Assembly: GCA_021463865.1 (NCBI GenBank)
Contig: JAJTXY010000010.1
Location: forward strand, 1-64,000
Source: Anaerolineae bacterium
GTDB taxonomy: Bacteria; Chloroflexota; Anaerolineae; Aggregatilineales; J027
Reading direction: 5' to 3'
Length of the DNA: 64,000 bases
Of this stretch, positions 1 to 8,685 are shown piece after piece. A model generated the notes under the pieces. It was not told the DNA's origin, did no database searches, and saw nothing but the letters and a program-made list of their open reading frames with translations. Each line of letters starts with the position of its first letter. Position 1 is the stretch's first letter. The position numbers and the translations under genes were made by a program.

Positions 1-1
1 T

Positions 2-229
2 TATCTCCAACTCGACGAGAGCTACTCCATCAAACTCCGCAATCGTAAGGACGATCAACCCGTCGAAATCCGTGTCGTCGAACATCTCTTCCGTTGGTCG
101 GAATGGCAAATCCTATCCTCCACCCATGAATACGCCAAGACCAGTTCGTCCACCATCGAATATCGCGTCACCGTCAATCCCGGTGAAGAAGTCCAACTGG
201 ATTACACCGTCCACTATCAGTGGCAATAA
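2..229 (+). CDS. C-terminal fragment of a DUF4139-like protein
   Basis: The window opens inside an open frame that runs to a TAA at 227-229; 75 residues are visible. The text contains an asparagine/arginine-rich strand, then VVEHLFRWSEW, a kinase-like run of Ser/Thr, and ends VQLDYTVHYQWQ. This alternation (a V-V-E-x-L strand, W-x-I-x-S, then a final Y-T-V-x-Y-x-W strand) is how DUF4139 proteins usually end, a family of beta-rich, often secreted proteins of unknown role. The assignment rests on a short fragment; it could be another beta-sandwich protein. No terminator with a T-run follows, but an inverted repeat lies at 271-314. Confidence 0.6.
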   Translation, partial: YLQLDESYSIKLRNRKDDQPVEIRVVEHLFRWSEWQILSSTHEYAKTSSSTIEYRVTVNPGEEVQLDYTVHYQWQ

Positions 230-270
230 ACAGCCGCTTGCCGTGCGAGGGATACATTCTCACTAATCAC

Positions 271-314
271 GAAGTGGGTAGGAACCAATATAGGGATGAG
301 GCCCTACCCACTTC
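271..314. repeat. 12-bp inverted repeat, hairpin without T-run
   Basis: Arms gaagtgggtagg (271-282) and cctacccacttc (303-314) are perfect reverse complements around a 20-nt loop. No T-run follows on either side, so it is not a standard intrinsic terminator. It could be a copy of a dispersed palindromic repeat or a mRNA-stabilising hairpin after the fragment ending at 229. Confidence 0.55.
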
Positions 315-415
315 CGCCGAAATACTGATTGCGCCCCATCCCAATTTGACCTACACTGTGTTTATCCAACACATCCATCACCAACTACCAGCCCCTAATC
401 CTAAGGAGTGTCTAC

Positions 416-1690
416 ATGCACAAAGCACTTATCGCACTAACGGTTCTGATTCTTATAACTGCCATTGTGCCATCCGCTTCCGCCCAGCTTGGCAACAACA
501 ATCTTTGCAATAGAGCGACCACCCTTGAGTATGGTGATTCTGCCACTGGAACGGTTGACAATACCACCTACGTCGTCGGTTTCTGTTTTACGGGAACATC
601 GGGCGACCAAGTAACGATTACGATGGAAAGTACCAGTGGAACCCTTGACCCCTACTTGGAACTTGCTGACCCCACTGGTAACACGCTCTTTGCTTCCAAC
701 GATGATGCCGACGCCAATACCCGCAATGCACAAATTGTCTTTACCCTGACCACCACCGGACAACACCTGATTGTCGCCAGTCGCTACGGCATTGATCAGG
801 GTGACAGCGCAGGCAATTTCGTTTTGACCCTCGCCGCAGGTGGCAAAGGCAACACGGGTAATTCTGTCCCGCCCAAAGGTGGCACCCCGGCACCAGAAGA
901 TCAGATCGTGATCAACATCACCTGCGATACGGGTGAACAAATTGTCGGCGGCGTGCAGCTATCCTTCATCAATGTCAACCCCGGCTTTTCCTATACGGTA
1001 ACCGCCGTCGGTCTGGATGGCTTTGACCCGGTGGTCGCCGTCGAAACTGAACCCGGCGTTGGTACCTGTAATGATGATGCAGCAGGCGCAGCGGGTAGTG
1101 AAATTGCGGTGCCAGATTTTGGACGTATCGTTGCCAGTCGCAGCACGGCCCAAGTTCGTTTTACTTCCCCGCGTCGTGGCAACCCCACCAACATCAGCGT
1201 TGGTTCGGCCAATGGTGAAACGGGTCAATATGTGTTGATTATTGAAGGTCTGGCGATTTCCCCCTCGGATGAACTGGATGGTTTCGCTGTGCGTGTACCT
1301 GACAGCGTAGCCGCCGAAACCCTCTCGGTTTACATGGTCAGCAAGTATGTTGATCTCGACCCCTATCTTGAACTCTATCAGGGTGACGGCCTAACCCAAG
1401 CCTATGATGAAGATGGCAACTTCTACGAAGATTCGGTGGACTACAACAACATTGAATTTCTGTTCGCGTGCGATGATGCTGGAGTTGGTGATTGCGCCGA
1501 TACACCCGCCTTCCCCGGTGGTGGGGTAGATATTGCCAACGGGTCGCGTTATGTGGCGGGCGAACTGGACGCGGGCCTATTGGTGACGCCCAACAGCAGT
1601 CTGCCAATGCTATTCGCCTTTGGCTCGGTCAATGGGGCCAGCGCGGGTGAATATGCCATTATGGTGATTGGCTTCGTCCCCGGTAACTAA
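416..1690 (+). CDS. secreted PPC-domain-type protein
   Basis: 424 residues. The ATG follows AAGGAG at a good distance. Residues 1-23 form a signal peptide (basic M-H-K, a hydrophobic core ending ASA-Q). After cleavage, residues about 35-140 match the pattern of bacterial pre-peptidase C-terminal (PPC) beta-sandwich domains: a G-x-V start, DPYLELADPTGN, an N-DD-A calcium-type loop and a closing strand with G-x-F-x-L-T. Two more beta-rich segments follow (about 160-280 and 290-424); the last again carries DLDPYLELYQGDG and an acidic DDAG loop. No catalytic domain is seen, so this looks like a secreted or surface binding protein. It resembles the larger protein at 42731-44896. Role unknown; secretion is well supported. 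Confidence 0.8.
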   Translation: MHKALIALTVLILITAIVPSASAQLGNNNLCNRATTLEYGDSATGTVDNTTYVVGFCFTGTSGDQVTITMESTSGTLDPYLELADPTGNTLFASNDDADANTRNAQIVFTLTTTGQHLIVASRYGIDQGDSAGNFVLTLAAGGKGNTGNSVPPKGGTPAPEDQIVINITCDTGEQIVGGVQLSFINVNPGFSYTVTAVGLDGFDPVVAVETEPGVGTCNDDAAGAAGSEIAVPDFGRIVASRSTAQVRFTSPRRGNPTNISVGSANGETGQYVLIIEGLAISPSDELDGFAVRVPDSVAAETLSVYMVSKYVDLDPYLELYQGDGLTQAYDEDGNFYEDSVDYNNIEFLFACDDAGVGDCADTPAFPGGGVDIANGSRYVAGELDAGLLVTPNSSLPMLFAFGSVNGASAGEYAIMVIGFVPGN

Positions 1691-1710
1691 CCGCTGCTCA
1701 ATCGAAAATC

Positions 1711-1743
1711 AAAAAAGACCCCGGTGCAAATTGGGGTCTTTTC
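1711..1743. terminator. bidirectional intrinsic terminator
   Basis: Stem aaaagacccc (1713-1722) pairs with ggggtctttt (1733-1742) around a 10-nt loop, with T-runs on both strands. It lies between the convergent genes ending at 1690 and 1768 and can serve both. Confidence 0.85.
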
Positions 1744-1767
1744 ATTTCTCGATTAAGTCCCAAAAAA

Positions 1768-2370
1768 TTACCGATTATAGTACCAATTGCGTCCATAGTA
1801 GCCGCTGGCGGTGCGTGCCTCGACTGCTACCGACCCCGCGCTGACAAACGCCGCTGGCAAAGTAACCGTCACGTAAAATTGCCCCGTCGCATCGGTAGTC
1901 GCCGTAAAATAGGGCGTATAGGCCGTCCCCCCCAACGTTGTCAACCCAATCGTAATTTGGGTGTTACGCGGGAAGTTATAACCACGTAGCTCAAATTTTT
2001 GTCCGAGCGTCACGCTGGGAAAATAGATACGTGGTTCAGTGGTCGGGCCAAATGGATTGCCGGGATAAATCGTAATGGGGCCACCTGTTGCTGGCGGCAC
2101 ATATGGGCCACCAGTTCCCGGAACTACGGGGCCGGATACACACAGCACCTGCCCCGCATAGACATAATTGGGATTCACGATGCCATTCCACTGCGCCAGC
2201 ACTGTCCAAGAAACATTATAGAGCAGGCCAATACGAAATAGATTTTGCCCCGCCTGTACAACATGGGTTCGGGCACAGCCTGTTTGGGCCGCCGCTTTTT
2301 CAGTCGGAACAAACGCGAATACAGTGGCGAACAGTAAAGCCACTAGAATGACTAAACGAAGCATACGCAT
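1768..2370 (-). CDS. secreted single-LysM protein with C-terminal Ig-like region
   Basis: 200 residues. A signal peptide (MRMLRLVILVALLF then ...AAAQ, about 29 residues) is followed by one LysM domain (about residues 34-80: HVVQAGQNLFRIGLLYN, WNGIVNPNYVYAGQVLCV). LysM binds the glycan backbone of peptidoglycan or chitin-like polymers. A Pro/Gly linker leads to a beta-rich C-terminal region (about 110-200) with FELRGYNFP and an alternating strand pattern like Ig/filamin folds. It lies 35 bp downstream of a LysM/L,D-transpeptidase on the same strand, so both probably act on the cell envelope and may be co-transcribed. Confidence 0.85.
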   Translation of the reverse strand: MRMLRLVILVALLFATVFAFVPTEKAAAQTGCARTHVVQAGQNLFRIGLLYNVSWTVLAQWNGIVNPNYVYAGQVLCVSGPVVPGTGGPYVPPATGGPITIYPGNPFGPTTEPRIYFPSVTLGQKFELRGYNFPRNTQITIGLTTLGGTAYTPYFTATTDATGQFYVTVTLPAAFVSAGSVAVEARTASGYYGRNWYYNR

Positions 2371-2405
2371 GGATTCAGACCCTTTCTAATCACAGACGTG
2401 CGAAA

Positions 2406-3533
2406 TTAATAATTCACCTTCACGGGCGTTCCCACCTCGGCCCAGTTGAAAAACCACTGTGCTTCAGGTGTTGGCAAATTGACACAGCCATGACTCATCG
2501 GCTGCCCAAAATTGTTGTGCCAATAGGTGCCGTGAATAGCATAGCCCTGATAGAAATACATGACCCATGGCACACCGGGCAGATAATAGCCGGGGCCGGA
2601 CATCGTTTGCGAATTGAGCTTCCAATAAACGCGATAATCTCCCGTGACCGTTGGTGTTCCCGGCAGCCCTGTCGAAACGGTGACAGCCCGCATCAACACA
2701 CCATTCTCATAGGCATAGATCCGCTGATCGCTCAGATTCACAATAATTTGCTTACCGGTGGTAATTGTTGGCGCAGGTGCGGAGGGTACACCCCCTGTCG
2801 GCACAAAGTACGTTCCCGCCGGATCGTCCTGAGCCGGGATCACCAATTGCTGCCCAGCATAGATTTGATTCGGGTTCTGCAAATTATTGGCGCGAGCAAT
2901 CGTCGTCCAGCGCAAGCCGTACAATCGCGCAATCGAGGCGAGATGCTGCCCAATTTGCACAATATGGGTACGTTCTGTACCAGTAGTAGCGGGCGTCGTA
3001 GTATTTTCAACAATCGTTGGCCCGGCAACAGCGGCACTCCCCGGTGCGGCGGTTCCATTCACCACGAGTCGCTGTCCGGCAAAAATCGTATTAGGGTCAG
3101 TCAGATTATTCCATGTGGCTAGGTCTTGCCATGTCAACCCATATTGTCGGGCGATACTGGCAAGCGTTTGCCCCGGCTGCACAATATGAATTAAGGCGGA
3201 ATCGGCAGGCGCTGGATTAACTGCTACAGCAACAGGGTCAGTCGTAGGGGTGGTTGTATCAGCGGGCGCGGCAGGCACACTTCCGGGAGTGGGAATCACC
3301 AAAACCTGCCCAACATAAATACGGGTCGGATCGGTAATACCATTGGCAGCGGCTAGTTGATCTACCGTCAGCCCAAAACGCAGCGCGATGCGAAATAGAT
3401 TTTCACCACTTTGCACGGTATAGGTCTGGTTGCCATCCTGCGCATCGGAAATGCGAGGGCGGCCCAGCGGCAGCGAAACAACTAATGCCACAATCAGCAG
3501 TAGTAGTATAAAACGCCAGTGTTTAGAGTTCAT
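2406..3533 (-). CDS. L,D-transpeptidase (YkuD) with three LysM domains
   Basis: About 375 residues from the ATG at 3533; an open frame extends to 3650 but lacks a signal peptide in that extension, whereas the start at 3533 gives MNSKHWRFILLLL, a proper export signal, with GGAAGG about 15 nt upstream. Three LysM repeats each show the Y/H-x-V-Q-x-G-x-x-L pattern (about 40-85, 115-160, 190-235). The C-terminal third is a YkuD domain: IIVNLSDQRIYAYENG, then HGTYWHNNFG and the catalytic SHGCVNL. L,D-transpeptidases make 3-3 peptidoglycan crosslinks or attach proteins to the wall; the LysMs anchor it on glycan. High confidence in family, not in exact substrate. Confidence 0.93.
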   Translation of the reverse strand: MNSKHWRFILLLLIVALVVSLPLGRPRISDAQDGNQTYTVQSGENLFRIALRFGLTVDQLAAANGITDPTRIYVGQVLVIPTPGSVPAAPADTTTPTTDPVAVAVNPAPADSALIHIVQPGQTLASIARQYGLTWQDLATWNNLTDPNTIFAGQRLVVNGTAAPGSAAVAGPTIVENTTTPATTGTERTHIVQIGQHLASIARLYGLRWTTIARANNLQNPNQIYAGQQLVIPAQDDPAGTYFVPTGGVPSAPAPTITTGKQIIVNLSDQRIYAYENGVLMRAVTVSTGLPGTPTVTGDYRVYWKLNSQTMSGPGYYLPGVPWVMYFYQGYAIHGTYWHNNFGQPMSHGCVNLPTPEAQWFFNWAEVGTPVKVNY

Positions 3534-3710
3534 CTGTGGCACAAATTGCCTTCCTTTACTCCCTGCGATAATACAACCATGAATAAATCTATCCCTAATG
3601 TTACTGAGGTTGAAACGGATTGTATAGCAACTTTTGTCCACCGCCTTCACTGAGTTAGAGATAAGTTAGTTTTTATTGGGCATAGTGAACAATCTTTAAT
3701 ATCGCACGGG

Positions 3711-3738
3711 TTGACATTTTATGCAAGAAGGGTAGACT
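3711..3738 (+). promoter_or_regulatory. sigma70-type promoter of the ArsR-type regulator
   Basis: A perfect -35 TTGACA (3711-3716) is followed after 16 nt by TAGACT (3733-3738), a 4/6 match to the -10 box. It points toward the regulator gene starting at 3796. Confidence 0.6.
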
Positions 3739-3761
3739 AGGAAACGAATATGCAAATTTCT

Positions 3762-3779
3762 GCATATTTGCAAATATGC
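3762..3779. promoter_or_regulatory. perfect 18-bp palindrome, candidate ArsR operator
   Basis: GCATATTTGCAAATATGC is its own reverse complement. It lies between the predicted promoter and the ribosome-binding GGAG at 3787-3790. A further half site (atatgcaaat) lies just upstream at 3749-3758. ArsR/SmtB-family dimers bind AT-rich inverted repeats of this sort, so autoregulation of the next gene is the natural reading. Binding is inferred. Confidence 0.65.
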
Positions 3780-3795
3780 GCGTTTGGGAGTCCCA

Positions 3796-4920
3796 ATGGA
3801 ACTAATTGCAATCTCCCCTAAGGTAAATGTCCATTTCCGTGTAACCCTTTTACACGATTTACTCTCGATTATTGGTCTGCTGCCCAATGCTGAACGCTTT
3901 GAAGGTCTAAGCGACTGGCTGCGGCACATGTCAACCCACATGGATGCCCATGACTATGATATTTTGCGCCCCATTCACATGTTGGTCATTTTTGCTGGTG
4001 GCGTGCAAGCCCATTTGATTGACAGCATTCCTGCTCAAAGTGAGGCGGATACCGATTTTGAGGCATTATACGGCCATTTGCAGACCCTTGACATCTATGC
4101 CCTACAAAAGGCAACCCTTAAGGCGTTTGAAGAACAATTAGTGCGTATGGAAGTTATCGGGAAAGACGTAAAGCTGCCCAACGACGTGACTCGCCTTGCC
4201 CAACTGGTAGACAGAATGCAGCAAGCCCGCGAAGAACAATGGCAATCGCCCCCTGCCCCGATGTCCTCTGAAGTCTTCGCCCAATTTTTGCTAGATGCTC
4301 AAGCCATACATGAGCATTTATTGGCTGCTATTCACCACACATGGACGCGGTTCTATGCCGAACATGCCGCTGGCGATTTGCCCCAAAAATTCGCCGCTGC
4401 CGAGTACCATACCGCTCAAAATTATGCCCCGGACATCACGACCATTTTTCGCGCCGTCTCTGGCCGCAACCCAACCCCTTGGCTCAGTGAAAATGCCGCG
4501 CGGTTTAAACAAGTGGAGCTAATCCCCTGCTGCCATTTGGGAACCTATGTCACCTTGTTTACATTAGGTGACCGATTGTGGATTGGGTTTAATGCCAATC
4601 TCGTCCCAACCATCGCAGGCGATACCGTTCACGCCCCCCTGCCAATCATCAACCTCTACCCAGCCATGAAAGCTCTCGCAGATGAGGCCCGCCTCAAAAT
4701 TGTGGCATTCTTGGCGCAGCAAGGAGAAAGTAATGTCGGTGAAATCGCCGATGCCATGCACCTGACCCAATCCACCGCCTCCCGCCATCTGAGCCTACTC
4801 GCCAAAACCGACATTTTGCAGATGCGCCGTGATGGGGCGATGCGTTACTACAAGGTCAGTCCATCCGCCCTATGCGAAATCGCCCACAGCCTGACAGGAT
4901 TAGCAGGTCAAAATTCTTAG
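3796..4920 (+). CDS. ArsR-family transcriptional regulator with long N-terminal domain
   Basis: 374 residues from the ATG at 3796, which has GGAG 5 nt upstream; an in-frame TTG at 3784 overlaps that site and is less likely. The C-terminal 85 residues form a winged helix of ArsR type: MKALADEARLKIVAFLAQ, then EIADAMHLTQSTASRHLSLL and a wing with MRYYKV. The first 280 residues are a helical domain with no recognised metal site (few Cys); long ArsR-type proteins with such an N-terminal domain occur in Firmicutes and Chloroflexota, and the domain may sense a small molecule. The gene precedes a two-subunit ABC exporter by about 60 bp, so it likely represses itself and the exporter through the palindrome at 3762-3779. 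Confidence 0.85.
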   Translation: MELIAISPKVNVHFRVTLLHDLLSIIGLLPNAERFEGLSDWLRHMSTHMDAHDYDILRPIHMLVIFAGGVQAHLIDSIPAQSEADTDFEALYGHLQTLDIYALQKATLKAFEEQLVRMEVIGKDVKLPNDVTRLAQLVDRMQQAREEQWQSPPAPMSSEVFAQFLLDAQAIHEHLLAAIHHTWTRFYAEHAAGDLPQKFAAAEYHTAQNYAPDITTIFRAVSGRNPTPWLSENAARFKQVELIPCCHLGTYVTLFTLGDRLWIGFNANLVPTIAGDTVHAPLPIINLYPAMKALADEARLKIVAFLAQQGESNVGEIADAMHLTQSTASRHLSLLAKTDILQMRRDGAMRYYKVSPSALCEIAHSLTGLAGQNS

Positions 4921-4981
4921 AATCCTGCTGGTGTGGTGAGGGGTATTTCATTGTCCACTTCATGGATGCAAGGAGTTGCAC

Positions 4982-6823
4982 TTGAGTAATTTTGCCGTCT
5001 GGAAACGCTTGATGGGGTACATGCGCCCCTACTGGAAATGGACAGCTACTGCCCTATTTGGCATTGTCGGTGGCTCGGCATTGGCAATTACCATCCCCAG
5101 TCTCTTGCGCTGGGTCATTGATGTCGGGGTTGAGCGTGACGATCAAACATTTATGCTCCGAGCCGGATTATTGGTGGTCACACTTGGGATAGTGCGCGGA
5201 TTTACGGGATTCTGCGCCCGTTTTTTTGGCGAACGACTATCACACCATATTGCCTACGACATCCGCAACGAGCTTTACGATAAAGTGCAGCATCTCCATT
5301 TTGGCTACCACGACAAAACTCAAACGGGCATGTTAATTACCCGTGCCATTAGCGACGTAGATGAAATGCAGCGCTATTTTGCCAATGGGCTTTTGGATGG
5401 CCTCAACACTATGATCCTCCTCTTGGGGGTAGTGGTGGTGATGTTTGTCAGCAGTCCTCCATTGGCGGTTGTGGCACTCCTACCTATTCTTCCACTTGTT
5501 TTCATGTCCAAGAGTTATGCCGCCCGCATTGATCCCCAATGGAAAAAAGTAATGGAGCATGTCCAAAATCTCAGTGAGCATCTCCAACAAAATGCTTTAG
5601 GGGCACAGGTCGTTCGCGCCTTCGCCCGTGAAAAACACGAACTCAAAAAATTCGAAAACGAAAACGCCAAACTGTTCACCGATCAACTCCGATTGGTCAA
5701 TTTGTGGACGACCTACATGCCCGTCAGCAATTTCGTGATCGCGTGTTGCGTTGCTATGACCCTCTTTGTCGGCGGATTGATGGAACGCAACAATTTCGCG
5801 GGTGTTACGGTTGGCATGGTCGTGTCCTTCAATGCCTATGTCCTGCTGATTGGTCAACCTGTGCGCTTCCTAGGTTTTGTCATTCTACTGTTTACCCAAG
5901 CTGTGACCAGCAGTCGCCGTGTTTTTGAAATTATGGACGCCCCCATCGAGATTGATGACGACCCGAATGCTAAAGAAATGCCTGCCATTCAGGGGTACGT
6001 CAACTTCGAAAATGTCTCTTTTGCCTACGACTCCGAACCCGTCCTCAAAAACATCACTATCGAGGCCAACCCCGGTCAGATTATCGCCTTGTTAGGACAA
6101 ACGGGGTCGGGCAAAAGCAGTCTCATCAATCTAATTCCGCGCTTCTATGATGTGACGGAAGGTCGCGTGACGATTGATGGCATTGATATTCGAGAGGTGC
6201 GCCTGTCCACATTACGCCGCCAAATTGGCATTGTGCTGCAAGAATCGGTGTTGTTTTCCGCCACTATCCGCGAAAACATCGCCTATGGACGGCCCGACAT
6301 CGGTATGGATGAGATCATTGCCGCCGCCAAAGCCGCCAATGCCCACGACTTTATTTTGGAATTTCCGCAGGGCTATGAGACCGAGATTGGTGAACGCGGG
6401 GTGACACTGTCTGGTGGTCAGCGTCAGCGTGTAGCGATTGCGCGTGCTTTGTTGGTGGATCCCCGCATTTTAATTCTGGACGATTCAACCAGCAGCGTAG
6501 ACACCCGCACCGAATACTTGATTCAAGAAGCCTTGAATCGCCTCATGGAAGGTCGCACCACCTTTGTCATTGCCCAACGTCTCACCACCGTCCAAAACGC
6601 CGACCAAATTCTGGTACTGGATCATGGCGAGATTGCCGAACGCGGCACGCACCATGAACTACTGGCGAAAAACGGCCTCTATGCTGACATCTACCGCTTA
6701 CAACTCGCCGATCAGGAGCGCCTCAAACACGAGCTTATGGCGCTGGGTGGCCTTTTGGAACAGGGCAATGTGCGCTCGACGGACAAGATCAAAGTCCGTG
6801 AACCCCAAATGAGCGGTAGCTAA
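4982..6823 (+). CDS. ABC exporter half-transporter, degenerate-site subunit
   Basis: 613 residues. The TTG at 4982 sits 6 nt after AGGAG; an upstream TTG at 4976 touches that site. Six membrane segments fill residues 1-310 (type IV exporter fold), followed by a nucleotide-binding domain: Walker A GQTGSGKSS, signature LSGGQRQR, Walker B ILILDDSTSSVD and switch region FVIAQRLTT. The residue after Walker B is Asp, not the catalytic Glu, and the switch histidine is Gln. These are the marks of the degenerate member of a heterodimeric exporter (as in TM287/288 or BmrCD-type pumps). The partner is the next gene, 24 bp downstream. Likely exports drugs, lipids or peptides; substrate unknown. Confidence 0.93.
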   Translation: MSNFAVWKRLMGYMRPYWKWTATALFGIVGGSALAITIPSLLRWVIDVGVERDDQTFMLRAGLLVVTLGIVRGFTGFCARFFGERLSHHIAYDIRNELYDKVQHLHFGYHDKTQTGMLITRAISDVDEMQRYFANGLLDGLNTMILLLGVVVVMFVSSPPLAVVALLPILPLVFMSKSYAARIDPQWKKVMEHVQNLSEHLQQNALGAQVVRAFAREKHELKKFENENAKLFTDQLRLVNLWTTYMPVSNFVIACCVAMTLFVGGLMERNNFAGVTVGMVVSFNAYVLLIGQPVRFLGFVILLFTQAVTSSRRVFEIMDAPIEIDDDPNAKEMPAIQGYVNFENVSFAYDSEPVLKNITIEANPGQIIALLGQTGSGKSSLINLIPRFYDVTEGRVTIDGIDIREVRLSTLRRQIGIVLQESVLFSATIRENIAYGRPDIGMDEIIAAAKAANAHDFILEFPQGYETEIGERGVTLSGGQRQRVAIARALLVDPRILILDDSTSSVDTRTEYLIQEALNRLMEGRTTFVIAQRLTTVQNADQILVLDHGEIAERGTHHELLAKNGLYADIYRLQLADQERLKHELMALGGLLEQGNVRSTDKIKVREPQMSGS

Positions 6824-6847
6824 CTTTATCGGAAGGAACGGAAACTT

Positions 6848-8659
6848 ATGGCACTCTCACAAGCAGCAACAGAAGCCGGTAAAGGTTTTGACTGGCAAGT
6901 CACCAAACGTCTCTTTGGCTATCTCAAACCCTACAAGAAAAACGTGGTGATTGCTTTCACGGCGATGTTGTTTGTCGTCATCGCCAACATTATGGGGCCA
7001 CCGCTGATTGGCTGGGCAGTGGATGAGGGTATTCGCAAGGGCAATATGTCCTTAGTGGGTGCAGGTGTTTTTGGCTACATTTTGGTTCAAGGACTTGGCT
7101 TCTTGGGGTTTCGCATCCAACTGGCAAACATGGCTTACGCGGGACAACGCATTATCGAGAAATTGCGCAACGACCTATTTGAGAAAATCCAGTATTTCTC
7201 GATGTCGTTTTTTTCGAATTACGAAACAGGCCGCCTGATCGCACGGGTCATCAGCGATGTCAGCGTTCTGCGTGAAGCCATTACCTTTGCCGTAGTTGGT
7301 ACAGTGCGCGAAATGTTGATTTTGATTGGCATCCTCATTTCTATGTCCATCATTAACCTGACCCTAACTGGCGTGGCGCTGGTTGTCCTAGTGGTTTTGA
7401 TTACGATTGCGAATTTCTGGCGCATCTTTGCCCGTAAAGCCTATATCCGCGTGCGCGAAACCAATGCCATCGTCAACGCCGAACTTGCCGAAGCCTTTAA
7501 CGGCGTGCGCGTTACCCAAGCCTTTGCCCGCGAAGGGTATAATTATCAGCGCTTCGTCTCCAAGATTGATTACAATAATCGTGAAGCGAATGTCGCAGCA
7601 GCGCGTATCAGCGGCTTTTTCTTCCCCAGTATTGAATTGGTCGGCGGGGTGGCGACGGGCGCGATGATTTATGTTGGCGGCACGCTGGTCTTAAAACAAC
7701 AACTTTCGGTGTTTACCCTGCTCACCTTCGTTCTGTATATTGATGAGTTTTTCTTCCCTATCCGTATGCTAGCCCAACGTTACAACGTATTCCAAGCGGT
7801 CATGGCAGCAGGGGACAAAATCTTTACCTTGCTTGACACACCTATCGAAGTACAGGATGCGCCGGAGGCCACCGAACTCCCCCAAATTCAGGGTCATGTT
7901 CAATTTGATAATGTCGAATTTCGATATAGTGACGGTGAGATGGTGTTGAAAGGCGTCAATTTGAATGTGCCTGCTGGGTCAACCGTCGCATTGGTCGGGC
8001 ATACGGGCGCGGGCAAAAGCACTATTATCAAACTCGTCACGCGCTTTTATGATATTACCGATGGCAAGTTAACCATTGATGGCTACGATGTGCGCACCGT
8101 CACCCAAGAAAGTCTGCGCCGTCAGATGGGTGTCGTGTTGCAAGAAACCTACCTTTTTTCCGGCACGGTCATGGAAAATATCCGCTATGGTCGCTTGGAG
8201 GCGTCAGATGAGGATGTGATAGACGCTGCCAAAGCGGTGGGTGCTCACGACTTTATCATGCGTTTGGAAAACGGGTATAATACCGAGGTTCGTGAAGGGG
8301 GTTCGCTGCTTTCGGCTGGTCAACGCCAACTATTAGCCTTTGCCCGTGCCCTGCTTGCCGACCCACGCATCTTGATTTTGGATGAGGCGACCAGCAGCAT
8401 TGACACCCAGACCGAGAAAATTATTCAGAGTGCGCTAGAGCGCCTCCTAAAAGGGCGTACCAGTTTCGTGATTGCGCATCGGCTCAGTACCATCACCAAC
8501 GCCGACTTGATTGTGGTGATAGATCATGGTGAAATTATTGAGCAGGGTTCGCACGAGAGCCTATTACAGCAAGGTGGCGCTTATCGTGACCTCTATACAA
8601 TGGCCTATGCTCGTCCGTTGGAAGCAGTATCGCCGGAGGTCACAGTCGCTGCTGATTAG
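6848..8659 (+). CDS. ABC exporter half-transporter, catalytic-site subunit
   Basis: 603 residues; the ATG follows GGAAGGAAC. Residues about 20-330 are a six-helix exporter membrane domain; the ATP-binding domain has Walker A GHTGAGKST, Walker B ILILDEATSSID with the catalytic Glu, and switch histidine FVIAHRLST. Its signature motif is LSAGQRQL rather than LSGGQ. In a dimer with the preceding protein, its Walker residues meet the partner's intact LSGGQ (active site), while its altered signature meets the partner's Asp/Gln site (degenerate site). This complementarity supports an obligate heterodimer. The two genes probably share an mRNA controlled by the ArsR-type regulator upstream. Confidence 0.94.
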   Translation: MALSQAATEAGKGFDWQVTKRLFGYLKPYKKNVVIAFTAMLFVVIANIMGPPLIGWAVDEGIRKGNMSLVGAGVFGYILVQGLGFLGFRIQLANMAYAGQRIIEKLRNDLFEKIQYFSMSFFSNYETGRLIARVISDVSVLREAITFAVVGTVREMLILIGILISMSIINLTLTGVALVVLVVLITIANFWRIFARKAYIRVRETNAIVNAELAEAFNGVRVTQAFAREGYNYQRFVSKIDYNNREANVAAARISGFFFPSIELVGGVATGAMIYVGGTLVLKQQLSVFTLLTFVLYIDEFFFPIRMLAQRYNVFQAVMAAGDKIFTLLDTPIEVQDAPEATELPQIQGHVQFDNVEFRYSDGEMVLKGVNLNVPAGSTVALVGHTGAGKSTIIKLVTRFYDITDGKLTIDGYDVRTVTQESLRRQMGVVLQETYLFSGTVMENIRYGRLEASDEDVIDAAKAVGAHDFIMRLENGYNTEVREGGSLLSAGQRQLLAFARALLADPRILILDEATSSIDTQTEKIIQSALERLLKGRTSFVIAHRLSTITNADLIVVIDHGEIIEQGSHESLLQQGGAYRDLYTMAYARPLEAVSPEVTVAAD

Positions 8660-8685
8660 AAATTAAACAAGAGTGAGCAGATAAT

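Noticed and set aside
437-940. Minus-strand open frame of 167 codons
   Set aside because: Antisense to the secreted PPC-type gene, which has a signal peptide and Shine-Dalgarno sequence.
3533-3650. Upstream extension of the L,D-transpeptidase
   Set aside because: The extension places a signal peptide in the middle of the protein; the ATG at 3533 gives a normal one.
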